A stretch of DNA of 64,000 bases from Paenibacillus sp. GM2. GTDB taxonomy: Bacteria > Bacillota > Bacilli > Paenibacillales > Paenibacillaceae. The position numbers and the translations under genes were made by a program. The notes under the pieces were generated by a model that had not been told where the DNA came from, searched no databases, and worked only from the letters and a program-made list of their open reading frames with translations. This document shows, one piece after another, positions 35,777 through 44,715 of this stretch. The DNA lies in the NCBI RefSeq assembly GCF_900069005.2, contig NZ_LN831279.1:3118389-3182388 (forward strand), written 5' to 3'. Numbering within the stretch: position 1 is the stretch's first letter; each line of letters starts with the position of its first letter.

Positions 35777-36058
35777 TTATTCAATAATCGCGTGGATGTC
35801 GCTTTCCTTCATAATCAAATATTCCTTGCCATCATACTTCACTTCAGTACCAGCATATTTAGAGAACAATACACGATCGCCTTCCTTCACTTCCAAAGGA
35901 ACACGAACCCCATCATTCAATGCACCGCTTCCGACTGCGATGATTTTGCCTTCCTGCGGCTTCTCCTTGGACGCATCTGGAAGTACGATTCCTAATGCTG
36001 TAGTCTCCTCTTGTTTGATTGGTTCTACCAGTACGCGTTCACCTAATGGTTTGATCAT
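35777..36058 (-). CDS. groES: Co-chaperonin GroES (Hsp10)
   Basis: Heptameric lid of the chaperonin, 93 aa, cytoplasmic. The start IKPLGERVLVEPIKQEETTA, the mobile loop with GIVLPDASKEKPQEG, and the ending GKEYLIMKESDIHAII are those of bacterial GroES. AAAGGAGG lies ahead of the ATG. First gene of the groES-groEL operon, with promoter at 36152-36180 and the CIRCE operator at 36114-36140 in its leader. Confidence 0.98.
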   Translation of the reverse strand: MIKPLGERVLVEPIKQEETTALGIVLPDASKEKPQEGKIIAVGSGALNDGVRVPLEVKEGDRVLFSKYAGTEVKYDGKEYLIMKESDIHAIIE

Positions 36059-36113
36059 GAAAAAGAGCCTCCTTTAATAATATTAGTTCATTGGCAAGCT
36101 TACGCTTCAATGA

Positions 36114-36140
36114 TTAGCACTCGATACGTCACAGTGCTAA
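36114..36140. promoter_or_regulatory. CIRCE operator (HrcA)
   Basis: TTAGCACTC-N9-CAGTGCTAA, differing from the classical inverted repeat TTAGCACTC-N9-GAGTGCTAA by one base. It lies in the 5' leader of groES, just downstream of the -10 box, where HrcA blocks transcription until heat or misfolded protein titrates GroEL. Confidence 0.93.
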
Positions 36141-36151
36141 CAACATCTATA

Positions 36152-36180
36152 ATGATAATAAAATCGCAAAAAAATTTCAA
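36152..36180 (-). promoter_or_regulatory. Sigma-A promoter of groESL
   Basis: Minus-strand TTGAAA (36175-36180) and TATCAT (36152-36157) separated by 17 bp, directly upstream of the CIRCE element. Confidence 0.75.
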
Positions 36181-36254
36181 GTTTTCCCATCATCTTTTTT
36201 ATGCAAAACTTAGAATTAAGTCAGAACCCCCTATAGGGCCCTTATGGCGTAAGG

Positions 36255-36288
36255 AGAAAAAAGAAAAGAGGCTGCCGATAGACAGCCC
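36255..36288 (-). terminator. Terminator of tatC
   Basis: On the minus strand GGCTGTC-loop-GGCAGCC is followed by TCTTTTCTTTTTTC. It lies about 110 bp past the tatC stop. Confidence 0.75.
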
Positions 36289-36395
36289 TACTCCTCACCC
36301 CTTATCCATAGGTATCCTACCAATATGGGGAGGACAAATAGAGCATGACAATGCTCCGCACCGCATGGCCCGTTCATCTTCCACATCCACGTACT

Positions 36396-37154
36396 CTAGC
36401 TGAACTCTTCCGCACGTTTGGCGTCCGCAGCCAACTGCTTCTTATGAACCCGGCTGGATAGCAGCACGCTAATCTCATACAGGATAATAAGTGGGATCAG
36501 CACCAGGAAGGCCGAGAACAGGTCCGCAGGGGTGATCATCACCGAGATCACAACCAGTATAAAATAAGCAACGCGACGCATTTTGCGCAGCAAGGTTGGG
36601 GTCAGAAGCCGCAGCTGCGTCAGGAACAAGATCACGATCGGCAGCTCAAACAACAGCGAGATGGGAAACACGATATTCATCAAAAACTTGAAATAGTCGG
36701 CCATCCCATAGGTCTCGATCAAACCAAGCTCCTTGTTCAGCCCGGCGGTAAATCGCATCGCTAGCGGGAATACTACGAAATAACCGAAGGCAATTCCGAT
36801 TAAAAAGCAGAGAAATACATAGGGAATATACCTTAGCGTTGCCTTGCGTTCTCTCGGTCTTAGCCCAGGGCTGACGAATGCCCATATTTGGTAGAGCGTA
36901 AAAGGCAGAGTAATGCCTAGGGCAACGACCATCGCTATCTTCATATATACGCCGACGCCATCCCAGAAGGAGAAAGCATTCAGCTTGATCTCCACACCGG
37001 TTATCGAATTAATCGTCAAATATTGATAGATCGGACGCACGACAAAAAAAGCAGCGACGAGAACAAACGTGAACACGAGAGCCACGTAAATTAACCTCCG
37101 CCTTAATTCCGATAAATGCTCCACAATCGTCTCTGACTTCAATTCATCAGCCAT
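36396..37154 (-). CDS. tatC: Sec-independent protein translocase TatC
   Basis: Core receptor of the twin-arginine translocase, 252 aa with six membrane helices, binding RR signal peptides of folded proteins. The N-terminal EHLSELRRRLIYVA and the first periplasmic loop with the SFWDGVGVYMKI stretch are diagnostic, as is SPGLRPRERKATL near residue 95. ATG 37154 has AAGGAGG 6 bases upstream; the reading to 37217 is an extension into the intergenic hairpin. It follows tatA, with an attenuator-like hairpin in between that probably lowers tatC relative to tatA. Confidence 0.96.
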   Translation of the reverse strand: MADELKSETIVEHLSELRRRLIYVALVFTFVLVAAFFVVRPIYQYLTINSITGVEIKLNAFSFWDGVGVYMKIAMVVALGITLPFTLYQIWAFVSPGLRPRERKATLRYIPYVFLCFLIGIAFGYFVVFPLAMRFTAGLNKELGLIETYGMADYFKFLMNIVFPISLLFELPIVILFLTQLRLLTPTLLRKMRRVAYFILVVISVMITPADLFSAFLVLIPLIILYEISVLLSSRVHKKQLAADAKRAEEFS

Positions 37155-37209
37155 ACTTGTCCTCCTTAGGCCGATTGTTCGGCTTAACACGCCAGTGGGC
37201 GGCAATATT

Positions 37210-37246
37210 AAAAACAAAATCCCTCCCTAATAACAAGGAAGGGATT
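37210..37246 (-). terminator. Attenuator-like hairpin between tatA and tatC
   Basis: Minus-strand AATCCCTTCC and GGGAGGGATT pair around TTGTTATTA and are followed by TTGTTTTTAA. TatA is needed in excess over TatC, and partial termination here would give that ratio. Confidence 0.65.
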
Positions 37247-37259
37247 CAATATGTATCTT

Positions 37260-37475
37260 CTATTCTGGCAGACGTCGGTCCTCCTGCTTTGCAGCTTCAT
37301 TTACAGGAGCCGCTTCCGCTTTCTGAGCTTCGGGACGATCCTCTACAATATCGCGAGTGGCATTCTTGAACTCATTAATCGTGCGCCCGACGGCGCGGCC
37401 AAGCTCCGGCAGCTTCTTCGGACCAAACAACACGAGAGCCGCTATAACAATTAACAGAAAAGCACCTGCACTCAT
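37260..37475 (-). CDS. tatA: Sec-independent translocase pore subunit TatA
   Basis: Pore-forming subunit of the Tat system, 71 aa. One N-terminal membrane helix (AGAFLLIVIAALVLFG), the hinge FGPKKLPELGRAVG with the conserved FGxxKLPEL block, an amphipathic helix, and a charged Glu/Ala-rich tail. ATG 37475 sits 7 bases after GGGGGAG and is preferred over the ATG at 37481, which abuts it. Adjacent to tatC on the same strand, downstream of the molybdopterin genes whose enzymes are frequent Tat cargo. Confidence 0.95.
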   Translation of the reverse strand: MSAGAFLLIVIAALVLFGPKKLPELGRAVGRTINEFKNATRDIVEDRPEAQKAEAAPVNEAAKQEDRRLPE

Positions 37476-37651
37476 GCTCATTCTCCCCCGTTAGCATAAA
37501 ATAATAGACTCATGATGGGGCGCCATCATGATACGCCCACATCATACCATAACAAAGATCACAGTTACAGCCCGTTCAGCAAATTTATTTGCAGAAACAT
37601 GAAATTATGCCAACAGCTCTATGCCGTTTAACCAACTCGCAACAGGACAAT

Positions 37652-38137
37652 TTACAGACGGAATTGCCCTGTCACCATAAGCAGCGCTTCCGGAAGCTGA
37701 TCCATGATCGCTGCCAGGTTCTCGTGCACCCCTTTTGGAGTTCCCGGCAGATTGACGATCAACGTCCGCCCGCGGATTCCGACAATGCCCCGGAACAGCA
37801 TGCCGGCCGGATTTTTCTGCATTACCTTGCAGCGCATCGCTTCGGCCATTCCCGGCACCTCACGTTCAATGATACGCCGGGTTGCCTCGGGAGTTACATC
37901 CCGAATAGCAAGCTCTGTGCCGCCGGTAGTCAAGACAAGATCGGCTTGAAAATAATCGGTCATTTCAATCAGCGCAGCGATAATCTCATCAGGTTCATCA
38001 GGAACGATGCGATATTCGATGATTTCGCCTCCCAATTCTTCCTCGACCAGTTCCCTAATCACCTGTGCGCTCGTATCTTCACGTTCGCCCCTGGCTCCTT
38101 TGTCGCTTGCCGTAAGAATCGCTGTTTTCCAAACCAT
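37652..38137 (-). CDS. Molybdenum cofactor biosynthesis protein, MogA/MoaB family
   Basis: Cytoplasmic protein of 161 aa that adenylylates molybdopterin before molybdenum insertion (MogA role), or its MoaB-type homologue. Family motifs: ILTASDKGARGEREDTS near the start, the substrate site TTGGTELAIRDVTPEA (about 85-100), and GMAEAMR with the IRGRTLIVNLPGTPKGV loop. ATG 38137 has GAGGAGG 8 bases upstream. It lies 95 bp after moaC on the same strand, consistent with a molybdopterin operon. MogA and MoaB cannot be separated by eye. Confidence 0.93.
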   Translation of the reverse strand: MVWKTAILTASDKGARGEREDTSAQVIRELVEEELGGEIIEYRIVPDEPDEIIAALIEMTDYFQADLVLTTGGTELAIRDVTPEATRRIIEREVPGMAEAMRCKVMQKNPAGMLFRGIVGIRGRTLIVNLPGTPKGVHENLAAIMDQLPEALLMVTGQFRL

Positions 38138-38232
38138 GAAGCCATCCTCCTCACCCTTATGGAACTTCTATTTAAGTTGTATTCATCATTTTATTCTGCG
38201 CACTACTGTACGCAATTGTTCATCAGATCCGA

Positions 38233-38733
38233 TCAGATCCGCGAATAATCTCCATGGACACCACCGCTCTTGGCCTGCAGCATTGTAGGTCCGATAACGA
38301 TATCCTTTTGTAACGCTTTGCACATATCGTACACCGTTAGCGCTGCCGCTGATACGGCCGTAAGTGCTTCCATTTCTACCCCTGTTCTTCCTTCCGTTCT
38401 GACTGTAGCTTCTATATATAACTCATCCTGGTTGTTATCCGTAAAGACGATGTTCACTCCGGTAAGCATCAACGGGTGACACATCGGAATCCAATCAGAC
38501 GTGCGCTTGGCCCCTTGAATACCGGCTACCTGGGCGACGGCAAGCACATCTCCCTTGCTGATCTTGCCTTCCTTGATGGCAGTCAGGGTCGCAGGTTCCA
38601 TAAGCACCGTCGTCCGGGCCACGGCGACCCTCACTGTGGATTCCTTGGCCGAAATATCGACCATCCTCGCCCGGCCCTGTTCATTAAAGTGCGTCAGGGC
38701 TTGTCCTGATTCCGTTTCCATAAATGCGCTCAC
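38233..38733 (-). CDS. moaC: Cyclic pyranopterin monophosphate synthase MoaC
   Basis: Second enzyme of molybdopterin synthesis (with MoaA), cytoplasmic, 166 aa. The family start LTHFNEQGRARMVDIS, the conserved IPMCHPLMLTG (active-site region, about 82-92), and GVEMEALTAVSAAALTVYDM with the K in DMCKA are present, as is the ending AKSGGVHGDYSR. The start is GTG 38733 or ATG 38721; neither has a strong ribosome binding site. It begins 9 bp after the 5-formyltetrahydrofolate cyclo-ligase stop, so the two are co-transcribed. Confidence 0.96.
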   Translation of the reverse strand: MSAFMETESGQALTHFNEQGRARMVDISAKESTVRVAVARTTVLMEPATLTAIKEGKISKGDVLAVAQVAGIQGAKRTSDWIPMCHPLMLTGVNIVFTDNNQDELYIEATVRTEGRTGVEMEALTAVSAAALTVYDMCKALQKDIVIGPTMLQAKSGGVHGDYSRI

Positions 38734-38742
38734 TACTCTCTA

Positions 38743-39384
38743 TCATATATATATTATACCTGATGCTGTAAACAGCATATCCAGTCTAAAATCATGCTCT
38801 TCCATCGGAATCCGCCCCGGGATGATCTGCTCCTCAAGCGTCAGCGAGGCCTTAATAGGGATCAAACCCGTGCTCTGGATCGATGATATTTGTTCCATGA
38901 AGCCATCATAATACCCGCCCCCGAAGCCAATTCTCCCGCCACAGCGATCATAGGCAAGACCCGGAACGATAATGATGTCGATCTCTGTATAACGCAAGGT
39001 CGGCCACTGCGGCATATCCTCTCCCGGCTCGGCGATGCCCCATACTCCCGGGCTAAGATTATTAACATTACTCATTTCATGAAGCGTCAGCTTCCGTTCC
39101 TCGCTGATCACTTTAGGGACCAGTACCCGGTCACCCCGCTTCAGGCAAGTTTGAATCAAATGCAGCGTCTCGGGCTCGTCTCGAAATGATACGTAGCAGA
39201 ACACATTCAGTCTTCCACCGCGGCTTTTTCTTAGGGGGGATAGCACCTCGTTCTCTGCCAGCAGACTGGCAACAATCGACTGTTCTCTGCGGGAAGCTGC
39301 AGAGACATTGGAGCGAATCACAGTCATTCTGCGACGCAGTTCTTTCTTTTGTGCGGATATATTTTGAGCTGAAGTATCCCTCAC
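38743..39384 (-). CDS. 5-formyltetrahydrofolate cyclo-ligase
   Basis: Enzyme of 213 aa that converts 5-formyl-THF to 5,10-methenyl-THF with ATP, cytoplasmic one-carbon metabolism. Motifs: the N-terminal K-K-x-LRRRM, the YVSFRDEPETL core, and the C-terminal DIIIVPGLAYDRCGGRIGFGGGYYDGFM, of which GRIGFGGGYYD is the signature ATP/folate loop. GTG 39384 has GGGGAAG 7 bases upstream. First gene of a run with moaC, the MogA/MoaB gene and tatAC on the same strand. Confidence 0.95.
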   Translation of the reverse strand: MRDTSAQNISAQKKELRRRMTVIRSNVSAASRREQSIVASLLAENEVLSPLRKSRGGRLNVFCYVSFRDEPETLHLIQTCLKRGDRVLVPKVISEERKLTLHEMSNVNNLSPGVWGIAEPGEDMPQWPTLRYTEIDIIIVPGLAYDRCGGRIGFGGGYYDGFMEQISSIQSTGLIPIKASLTLEEQIIPGRIPMEEHDFRLDMLFTASGIIYI

Positions 39385-39654
39385 GACGCCTCTTCCCCTT
39401 TCTCGTCAAGAAGGATATATTTTATGTTTTGTCAAAAGTATATATTCTTCCTCCTAGTGTATCATTGTTAGCGTAAAATGAAAACCAAGCTTCTTTTCGC
39501 AAATAGCATGACAGCGATCATTAAAGTGCGGTGCATTTGCAGGGTTTTTCATGTACACTACAATATATAAGTAGTAGGTTTATTGGAAGAGATTCAAAAA
39601 TGCGACACATCTCAAATGCTCGCTCAGCTCACTCAAGTACTAACCACAAGTTAA

Positions 39655-39785
39655 TGCTTTCGAGGCCATTTCTACGAAAACGGATAGCTCCGCTCCTTAC
39701 GCCCTGGCTACATCCCATTGAAGCGTTTGATAAAACGCATATGGGAAGCATAAGCTGCGGACTGAAAAGCGAAATTTTTGAACTC
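39655..39785. repeat. Dispersed intergenic repeat, copy 1
   Basis: Shares with 42867-42968 the blocks AGCTCCGCTCCT, CATCCCATTGAAGC and ATAAGCT-GC...CTGAAAA...ATTTTTG-AAC; the third copy lies reversed at 44716-44793. A chance 85-codon frame (39531-39788) crosses it. The rest of the gap 39385-39867 shows nothing else that I recognise apart from the GGAGG site of the next gene. Confidence 0.7.
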
Positions 39786-39867
39786 TAATGATTCGCTTAA
39801 TCACACAAAACCTAATGCAGTAATTTCAGAACATACTTAGTAAATTCGTTGGAGGATCAAATTCATT

Positions 39868-41838
39868 ATGTTGCTTCAAGCTGCAAATATCACGAAATTA
39901 TTTGGCGTCACTCCGGTATTGGAGGGCATTAACCTGCAGATTCTGGAAAGAGAACGGATCGGGCTGGTCGGTGTTAATGGCGCAGGAAAATCTACATTGC
40001 TGCAAATCCTTGCAGAGGAAATATCTTATGATGGCGGGCAAATCTTTAAAGCCAAGGAGACGCGGATCGGTTATCTTGCTCAGAACAGCGGGCTACAATC
40101 CGACCGAACGATCTGGGAAGAAATGCTGAACGTGTTTGCCCCTTTATTAGAGACTGAGCGCGAGCTAAGAGACATGGAGGCGCAGATTGCCGACCCGGAC
40201 GCGGCGGCTGATGAGAAGGCTTACCAGGAACTGCTTAACCGCTATGCGCTTAAATCGGACTGGTTCAAGGATAACGGCGGCTATGAGATTGAGACACGGA
40301 TCCGCAGCGTATTATATGGGATGGGCTTCAGCAATTTCCCGTCCGATACGGTTATCTCCACCTTGAGCGGTGGACAGAAGACCCGACTTGCATTGGCAAG
40401 GATTCTGCTTCAGGCTCCGGACCTGCTAATGCTGGACGAACCTACAAACCATTTGGACATTCAGACCTTAACCTGGCTGGAGGATTACCTCCGGAACTAT
40501 TCCGGGGCATTGCTGGTGGTCTCTCATGACCGTTATTTCCTGGATCGTCTGGTAACCACCATCGTCGAGATCGAACGGCATCAATCCACCCGATATACAG
40601 GCAACTATAGCCGCTATATTGAGCTTAAAGCAGCTGAATATGAGAGTCGCATGAAGCAGTATGAGAAGCAGCAGGACGAGATAGCCCGGATGGAGGATTT
40701 CATTCAGAAAAATCTTGTCCGCGCTTCAACAACCAAGCGGGCACAAAGCCGGCGCAAAGCGCTGGAGAAGATGGATCGAATTGAACGTCCGCTCGGCGAT
40801 TTGAAGCGGGCCAGCTTCTCCTTCGAGGCGGAGATTCTGACGGGCAAGGATGTGCTGTATGTGGATCAACTGTCCTATGGCTATGATGACTCCAAAGCAC
40901 CGTTATTCCAAAATGTATCCTTCTATCTGAATCGCGGTGAGACAGTAGCTCTAATCGGACCAAATGGGATCGGCAAATCCACCTTGCTGAAAATACTAAC
41001 CGGCGATCTACGGCCTCGTTCAGGTTCGCTAACCTGGGGCTCCAAAGTCAAGATCGGTTACTACGACCAGGAGCAAACGCATCTTAATCGCGAGAATACT
41101 GTGCTGGAGGAAGTCTGGAGCGCATTTCCCCATATTGAAGAGGCTCGTATCCGTAGTGTGCTCGGCAATTTCCTGTTCAGCGGAGAGGACGTTCTGAAGA
41201 AAATCACCGCTTTGAGCGGTGGAGAGAAAGCTCGCGTTGCTCTGGCCAAGTTAATGCTGGAGAAAGCCAATGTCCTGATTCTTGACGAACCGACGAACCA
41301 TCTGGACCTATTTAGCAAAGAGGTGCTGGAGTCGGCTCTGCTCGATTATGACGGTACACTGCTGTTCATTTCCCATGACCGCTACTTCTTAAATAAAATG
41401 GCTGAAAGAATCGTTGAACTCCATCCGAATGGAGCGCAGCATTTCCTGGGTAATTACGATGACTATTTAGAGAAGAAGCTGGAGCTGGAGGAAATGGCCG
41501 CAGAGAAAGCTGCTCTGGAGGCCGCCAAGCAAAAACCGGCTGAGCGTGCGAGCTTACAGGAGGATGACAACGCCGCAAAAGGAAAATCAGGGGCTGCATC
41601 TTATGAAGCGGATAAACAAGCGAAGCGCGAGGAGCGCAACCGGCAGCGCCGGCTTGAGCAGTTGGAAGAGCTCATTTCCAAGCTGGAGGGGGATATCGCC
41701 TTGCTTGAGCATGAGCTTACCCTTCCGGAAGTATATCAGGATTATACGGCAGTTCAGGAGCGGCAAACTGCTATCGATGAGCATAAGGCGCAATTGTCGG
41801 CTTGCTATGAGGAATGGGAGCAACTGATGGAGAATTAA
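39868..41838 (+). CDS. ABC-F family ATPase
   Basis: Cytoplasmic ABC-F protein of 656 aa, two ATP-binding cassettes on one chain and no membrane part. Cassette 1: Walker A GVNGAGKST (33-41), signature LSGGQKTRLALA, Walker B LLMLDEPTNHLD. Cassette 2: GPNGIGKST (about 362), LSGGEKARVALA, VLILDEPTNHLD. The interdomain P-site linker carries the basic stretch ASTTKRAQSRRKALEKMD. A C-terminal coiled coil (about 550-656) marks the YdiF/Uup-like type. Family members act on the ribosome, as translation factors or antibiotic-protection proteins; the general type is likelier here. GGAGG lies 12 bases ahead of the ATG. Single gene with its own terminator. Confidence 0.94.
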   Translation: MLLQAANITKLFGVTPVLEGINLQILERERIGLVGVNGAGKSTLLQILAEEISYDGGQIFKAKETRIGYLAQNSGLQSDRTIWEEMLNVFAPLLETERELRDMEAQIADPDAAADEKAYQELLNRYALKSDWFKDNGGYEIETRIRSVLYGMGFSNFPSDTVISTLSGGQKTRLALARILLQAPDLLMLDEPTNHLDIQTLTWLEDYLRNYSGALLVVSHDRYFLDRLVTTIVEIERHQSTRYTGNYSRYIELKAAEYESRMKQYEKQQDEIARMEDFIQKNLVRASTTKRAQSRRKALEKMDRIERPLGDLKRASFSFEAEILTGKDVLYVDQLSYGYDDSKAPLFQNVSFYLNRGETVALIGPNGIGKSTLLKILTGDLRPRSGSLTWGSKVKIGYYDQEQTHLNRENTVLEEVWSAFPHIEEARIRSVLGNFLFSGEDVLKKITALSGGEKARVALAKLMLEKANVLILDEPTNHLDLFSKEVLESALLDYDGTLLFISHDRYFLNKMAERIVELHPNGAQHFLGNYDDYLEKKLELEEMAAEKAALEAAKQKPAERASLQEDDNAAKGKSGAASYEADKQAKREERNRQRRLEQLEELISKLEGDIALLEHELTLPEVYQDYTAVQERQTAIDEHKAQLSACYEEWEQLMEN

Positions 41839-41936
41839 GCAAAAGGTCGAATGAAAGCTTTGGTACTGAAAATGGGCCTTTTGAGATATGTGCTTTAAGA
41901 TTTTCATAAAATCGTAAAAATTCCCTGATCACAGCC

Positions 41937-42060
41937 TTATCCACATGTGAATTGATAATAAATGTAAAAAAACGACCCCTCAGGTCGTTTTTTTACGCTT
42001 TAAAATAGGCTTTTCATGCAATTTCCCAAATTATCCACTAAGTTATGCACATTATCCACA
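41937..42060. promoter_or_regulatory. DnaA-box cluster in an intergenic region
   Basis: TTATCCACA at 41937-41945 and 42052-42060, TTATGCACA at 42043-42051 and TTATCCACT at 42031-42039, all in the same orientation. The last three lie within 30 bp and two of them abut. They match the DnaA consensus TTATNCACA, the fourth with one mismatch. The gap 41839-42281 has no gene; besides this cluster and a terminator I see only AT-rich sequence. Confidence 0.6.
41965..41996. terminator. Terminator of the ABC-F gene
   Basis: AAAAAAACGACC and GGTCGTTTTTTT form a perfect stem around a 6-base CTCA-type loop, with a T-run on either strand. Confidence 0.9.
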
Positions 42061-42281
42061 GTTTTTCTGAAAAAATTATCCGACTTCCATTAAATAAATC
42101 TAATCCGTTGGCGTATAAGACTTTTTTTGATTTTCATTACAAAAATGCCCCATTAAGCCCTTTCCTTGTCCACATCTTGACAGCAACCCCGAAAACATGC
42201 TTTCCCTTAAATCGCCAGTACCTGCCATAAACACGTTCTTCGCTTCGCCTCTATTTTTCGCAATCTATCCCTTGAGCCGGA

Positions 42282-42785
42282 TCAATTCTCGATCTTCACT
42301 TCGTTCTCCACCCGCTCTTTCAGATACGCTTCATTAACTTGTGGCAATACCGTCACAATCTGAATCGCCAAGCCAAGACCAATGTAGAAAAGATGGACAA
42401 GGGCAACGGCGTTCAGGATATAAGTCTCCACTGAGATCCAAATAATTAGAATAATCGAAATATACAAGGAGTAAGCCCAGGACCAATGTGATTTTTTAAA
42501 TACATTTAAGCGATCGGCCCATTTGCATTCCCGTCTCGTCATTAATCCCCAGGCGACGACTAACGGAAAGATCCCCATGAACACCAAGAGAATGATTCCA
42601 GGAATAAGATAGTTGGGAAAAAGCTCAATTTGCATAATATCGGGGGGCATTCCCAGCAAGCTTCCGCTCGGTTCGATCACCAGTACCGCACCCCCAAACA
42701 CTGCGCCTATTCCCAAAAATAAATGAAGACCAATCAATAGCCAGACTGAAAAAGTACGTTTTGATGCAGCTTTCACGTTCATCAT
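42282..42785 (-). CDS. Hypothetical four-helix membrane protein
   Basis: Membrane protein of 167 aa that I do not recognise. Four hydrophobic segments are visible at about residues 12-36 (VWLLIGLHLFLGIGAVFGGA), 53-76 (YLIPGIILLVFMGIFPLVVA), 97-118 and 122-146. A short charged stretch (TRRECKWADRLNVFKKSHW) lies between the second and third. The C-terminus is acidic. Start is one of two adjacent ATGs, after GAAGGG. It stands alone in a region with dispersed repeats on the far side. No conserved catalytic residues are evident. Confidence 0.75.
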   Translation of the reverse strand: MMNVKAASKRTFSVWLLIGLHLFLGIGAVFGGAVLVIEPSGSLLGMPPDIMQIELFPNYLIPGIILLVFMGIFPLVVAWGLMTRRECKWADRLNVFKKSHWSWAYSLYISIILIIWISVETYILNAVALVHLFYIGLGLAIQIVTVLPQVNEAYLKERVENEVKIEN

Positions 42786-42866
42786 CCCTTCGAATCATTT
42801 TTTGGAGGTTAGTATTAATTCTTGAATTCAGCCGGTCCTTCCGGTGCTTAAAGAGGTTTCGCCTAT

Positions 42867-42968
42867 GAGCTCCGCTCCTCAGTCTCTAGCTTCATCCCAT
42901 TGAAGCATTTAGAATAGAAACCCTAGCAAATCATAAGCTTCGCTGCTGAAAACCAGATTTTTGGAACA
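42867..42968. repeat. Dispersed intergenic repeat, copy 2
   Basis: Same orientation as copy 1 and about 65-70% identical by eye over roughly 100 bp, with the strongest match in CTTCATCCCATTGAAGC and the ATAAGCTTCGCTGCTGAAAA arm. The rest of the gap 42786-43207 shows nothing else that I can name. Confidence 0.7.
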
Positions 42969-43207
42969 CATGCTTTTGTAGTAAGCCTCTTCCTATAATT
43001 TTGTGACAATTTTCACTTATCAAGTCATTCTGTAGGATGCAGACGATATGTCGCTGCAAGATCCCAAGGATGTTTATTTCAATTTATCATATGTTGCAGA
43101 TGGTGGGAATTGAAATTCATGCGGTATATGGATATGATAGAAAATTGAATGCAGTACTAACGTAATAATGGAGTCGCAAAATATGAATAAGAAATGGGGA
43201 AAATCGA

Positions 43208-43585
43208 GTGAGTGAAATCATCGGCGGTGTTTCGCATATCGATTGCGATGAATTGCAGCATATACTTCAAAATTCAAATAATAAAACTTTAGTTATTGAT
43301 GTGCGTGAGCCCGAGGAGTACATCGCCGGGCATATTCCGGGCATCCCGCTGATTCCGATGAATGAGATTCCTGATTATATCGGAGATTTCGATATGGACC
43401 GAGAATATGTATTCGTATGCCGCAGCGGAGGAAGGAGCTATCAAGTCGCCAGATACTTCCAACAGAACGGATTTGATAAAGTCCATAACTATAGCGGCGG
43501 GATGCTGGAATGGGACTATGATATAGCAGAAGGTCCGGAGAACATCATTCAGGAGTTCGATCCAGCCCGACTTGAGCGAAAATAA
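43208..43585 (+). CDS. Rhodanese-like domain protein
   Basis: Single rhodanese domain of 125 aa, cytoplasmic, no signal peptide. The CH2 motif VIDVREPEEYIAGHIPG (about 29-45) and the active-site loop VFVCRSGGRSYQVA, with the presumed persulfide-carrying Cys near residue 75, are clear. Family members carry sulfane sulfur for cysteine desulfurases, tRNA thiolation or detoxification; context does not say which. GTG start with GGGGA upstream. Convergent with the AAC(3)-like gene; about 66 bp separate the two stops. Confidence 0.9.
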   Translation: MSEIIGGVSHIDCDELQHILQNSNNKTLVIDVREPEEYIAGHIPGIPLIPMNEIPDYIGDFDMDREYVFVCRSGGRSYQVARYFQQNGFDKVHNYSGGMLEWDYDIAEGPENIIQEFDPARLERK

Positions 43586-43652
43586 ATGCAAACATGGATT
43601 GGATTGTCTCAAGACCTCGCCCAATTGCGAGGTCTTGAATCGATTAGCATTA

Positions 43653-44459
43653 TCACTTCTTGCGATGAATCGGCAGCCACGCTGCCCCATAATCAACCAG
43701 CTGCTTCTGTGGAATCAGCATCGCCTCTGCACCACCGATCATGCCGCGCTTGACCAGGCCGGTCTCCCGCTCAAAATCGTCGCCAATAGCTGCAAAATCT
43801 GATGAATCATATTCAATGTCCTTAAACTGAACCCAAAGCCTGCTCCCCTCCCTCTTGATCGGCGCCTGATTGATGATCTCCCTTTTGGTCTCATAATCCG
43901 CCCGAATCTCCGATAGATGCAGCGAAGTATTGCTGCCATTCCCCACGCCAAGCAACAGAACATATCCTGCCAGCTCGTAGACCCTTGCCAGAGGTGATTG
44001 TTCTCCCAAGCCGTATTCCAAAGAATGGTTTCCGGCAATATACGCGGCTTTGTCTCCCCATGCAGCAAAGGAGGTCTGTGGGTGACTGCTGCGAATAACA
44101 GAATCCTGCTTGCGGAACATCTCCGGTATAACCCCCATCCCCCATAACGGTGTAAGATTCACATCATAAGCCGGCATCTGTTCACGAATGGTCTCCCACC
44201 ATTCCTTCGGAACCGGCGGATTCTCCCATCCGGCAGGATCGCTCAGATCCCCGGAATGAGTTGGCATAACCACGTTCCCTTCCTTGCCAACCGCCGCTTC
44301 CAGGGCCAGAATGACCGCAGGCGGGCCTCCGACAACAAAGGGACCTATTGCTTTAAAAGAAGAATGCAGAATCACCGTCATTCCCGGACATACTCCCAGG
44401 CGGATAAGATCAGACTTCAGTGTCTCAACCGTAATTAAGCTCCCCTTTACTTCTTCCAT
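43653..44459 (-). CDS. AAC(3)-like aminoglycoside N-acetyltransferase family protein
   Basis: Acetyl-CoA-dependent acetyltransferase fold of 268 aa, YokD/AAC(3) family. Recognisable blocks: VCPGMTVILHSSFKAIGPFV (about 21-40), VVGGPPAVILALEAAVG, GNVVMPTHSGDLSDP with its conserved PTHS, and the SSHPQTSFAAWG loop. Many chromosomal members do not confer resistance and act on unknown amines, so a resistance phenotype cannot be read from sequence. ATG 44459 is preferred over the longer reading to 44501, with AGAGG 9-10 bases upstream. Monocistronic. Confidence 0.87.
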   Translation of the reverse strand: MEEVKGSLITVETLKSDLIRLGVCPGMTVILHSSFKAIGPFVVGGPPAVILALEAAVGKEGNVVMPTHSGDLSDPAGWENPPVPKEWWETIREQMPAYDVNLTPLWGMGVIPEMFRKQDSVIRSSHPQTSFAAWGDKAAYIAGNHSLEYGLGEQSPLARVYELAGYVLLLGVGNGSNTSLHLSEIRADYETKREIINQAPIKREGSRLWVQFKDIEYDSSDFAAIGDDFERETGLVKRGMIGGAEAMLIPQKQLVDYGAAWLPIHRKK

Positions 44460-44715
44460 ACCTTCCAACCTCTTTTCTATACTAACGATCCTAAAGAGCA
44501 TTTCACTCGACTGCCTTATCAGTACAATCTCTTAATTTAACTTATATACCTGCTCTACTCCCCTATTACAACATAAAATAGCCGACAAAATAACCCCACC
44601 TCGTTCAACAAGATGAATAAGATGGAGACCTCCAACAAATGATAAAGGCAAACATCTGACAATTTTCGCACACAGCAGGGATTTGGAAAGTTTTGACGAA
44701 TGATAACTATAGTTC

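Noticed and set aside
37509..37533. Palindrome TCATGATGGGGCGCCATCATGA upstream of tatA (positions only considered as operator or terminator)
   Set aside because: No T-tract and no known operator match; kept out of the feature list for lack of support.
39531..39788. 85-codon plus-strand frame before the ABC-F gene
   Set aside because: Its 3' part lies across the dispersed repeat and no ribosome binding site precedes it; copy 2 of the repeat does not keep the frame.
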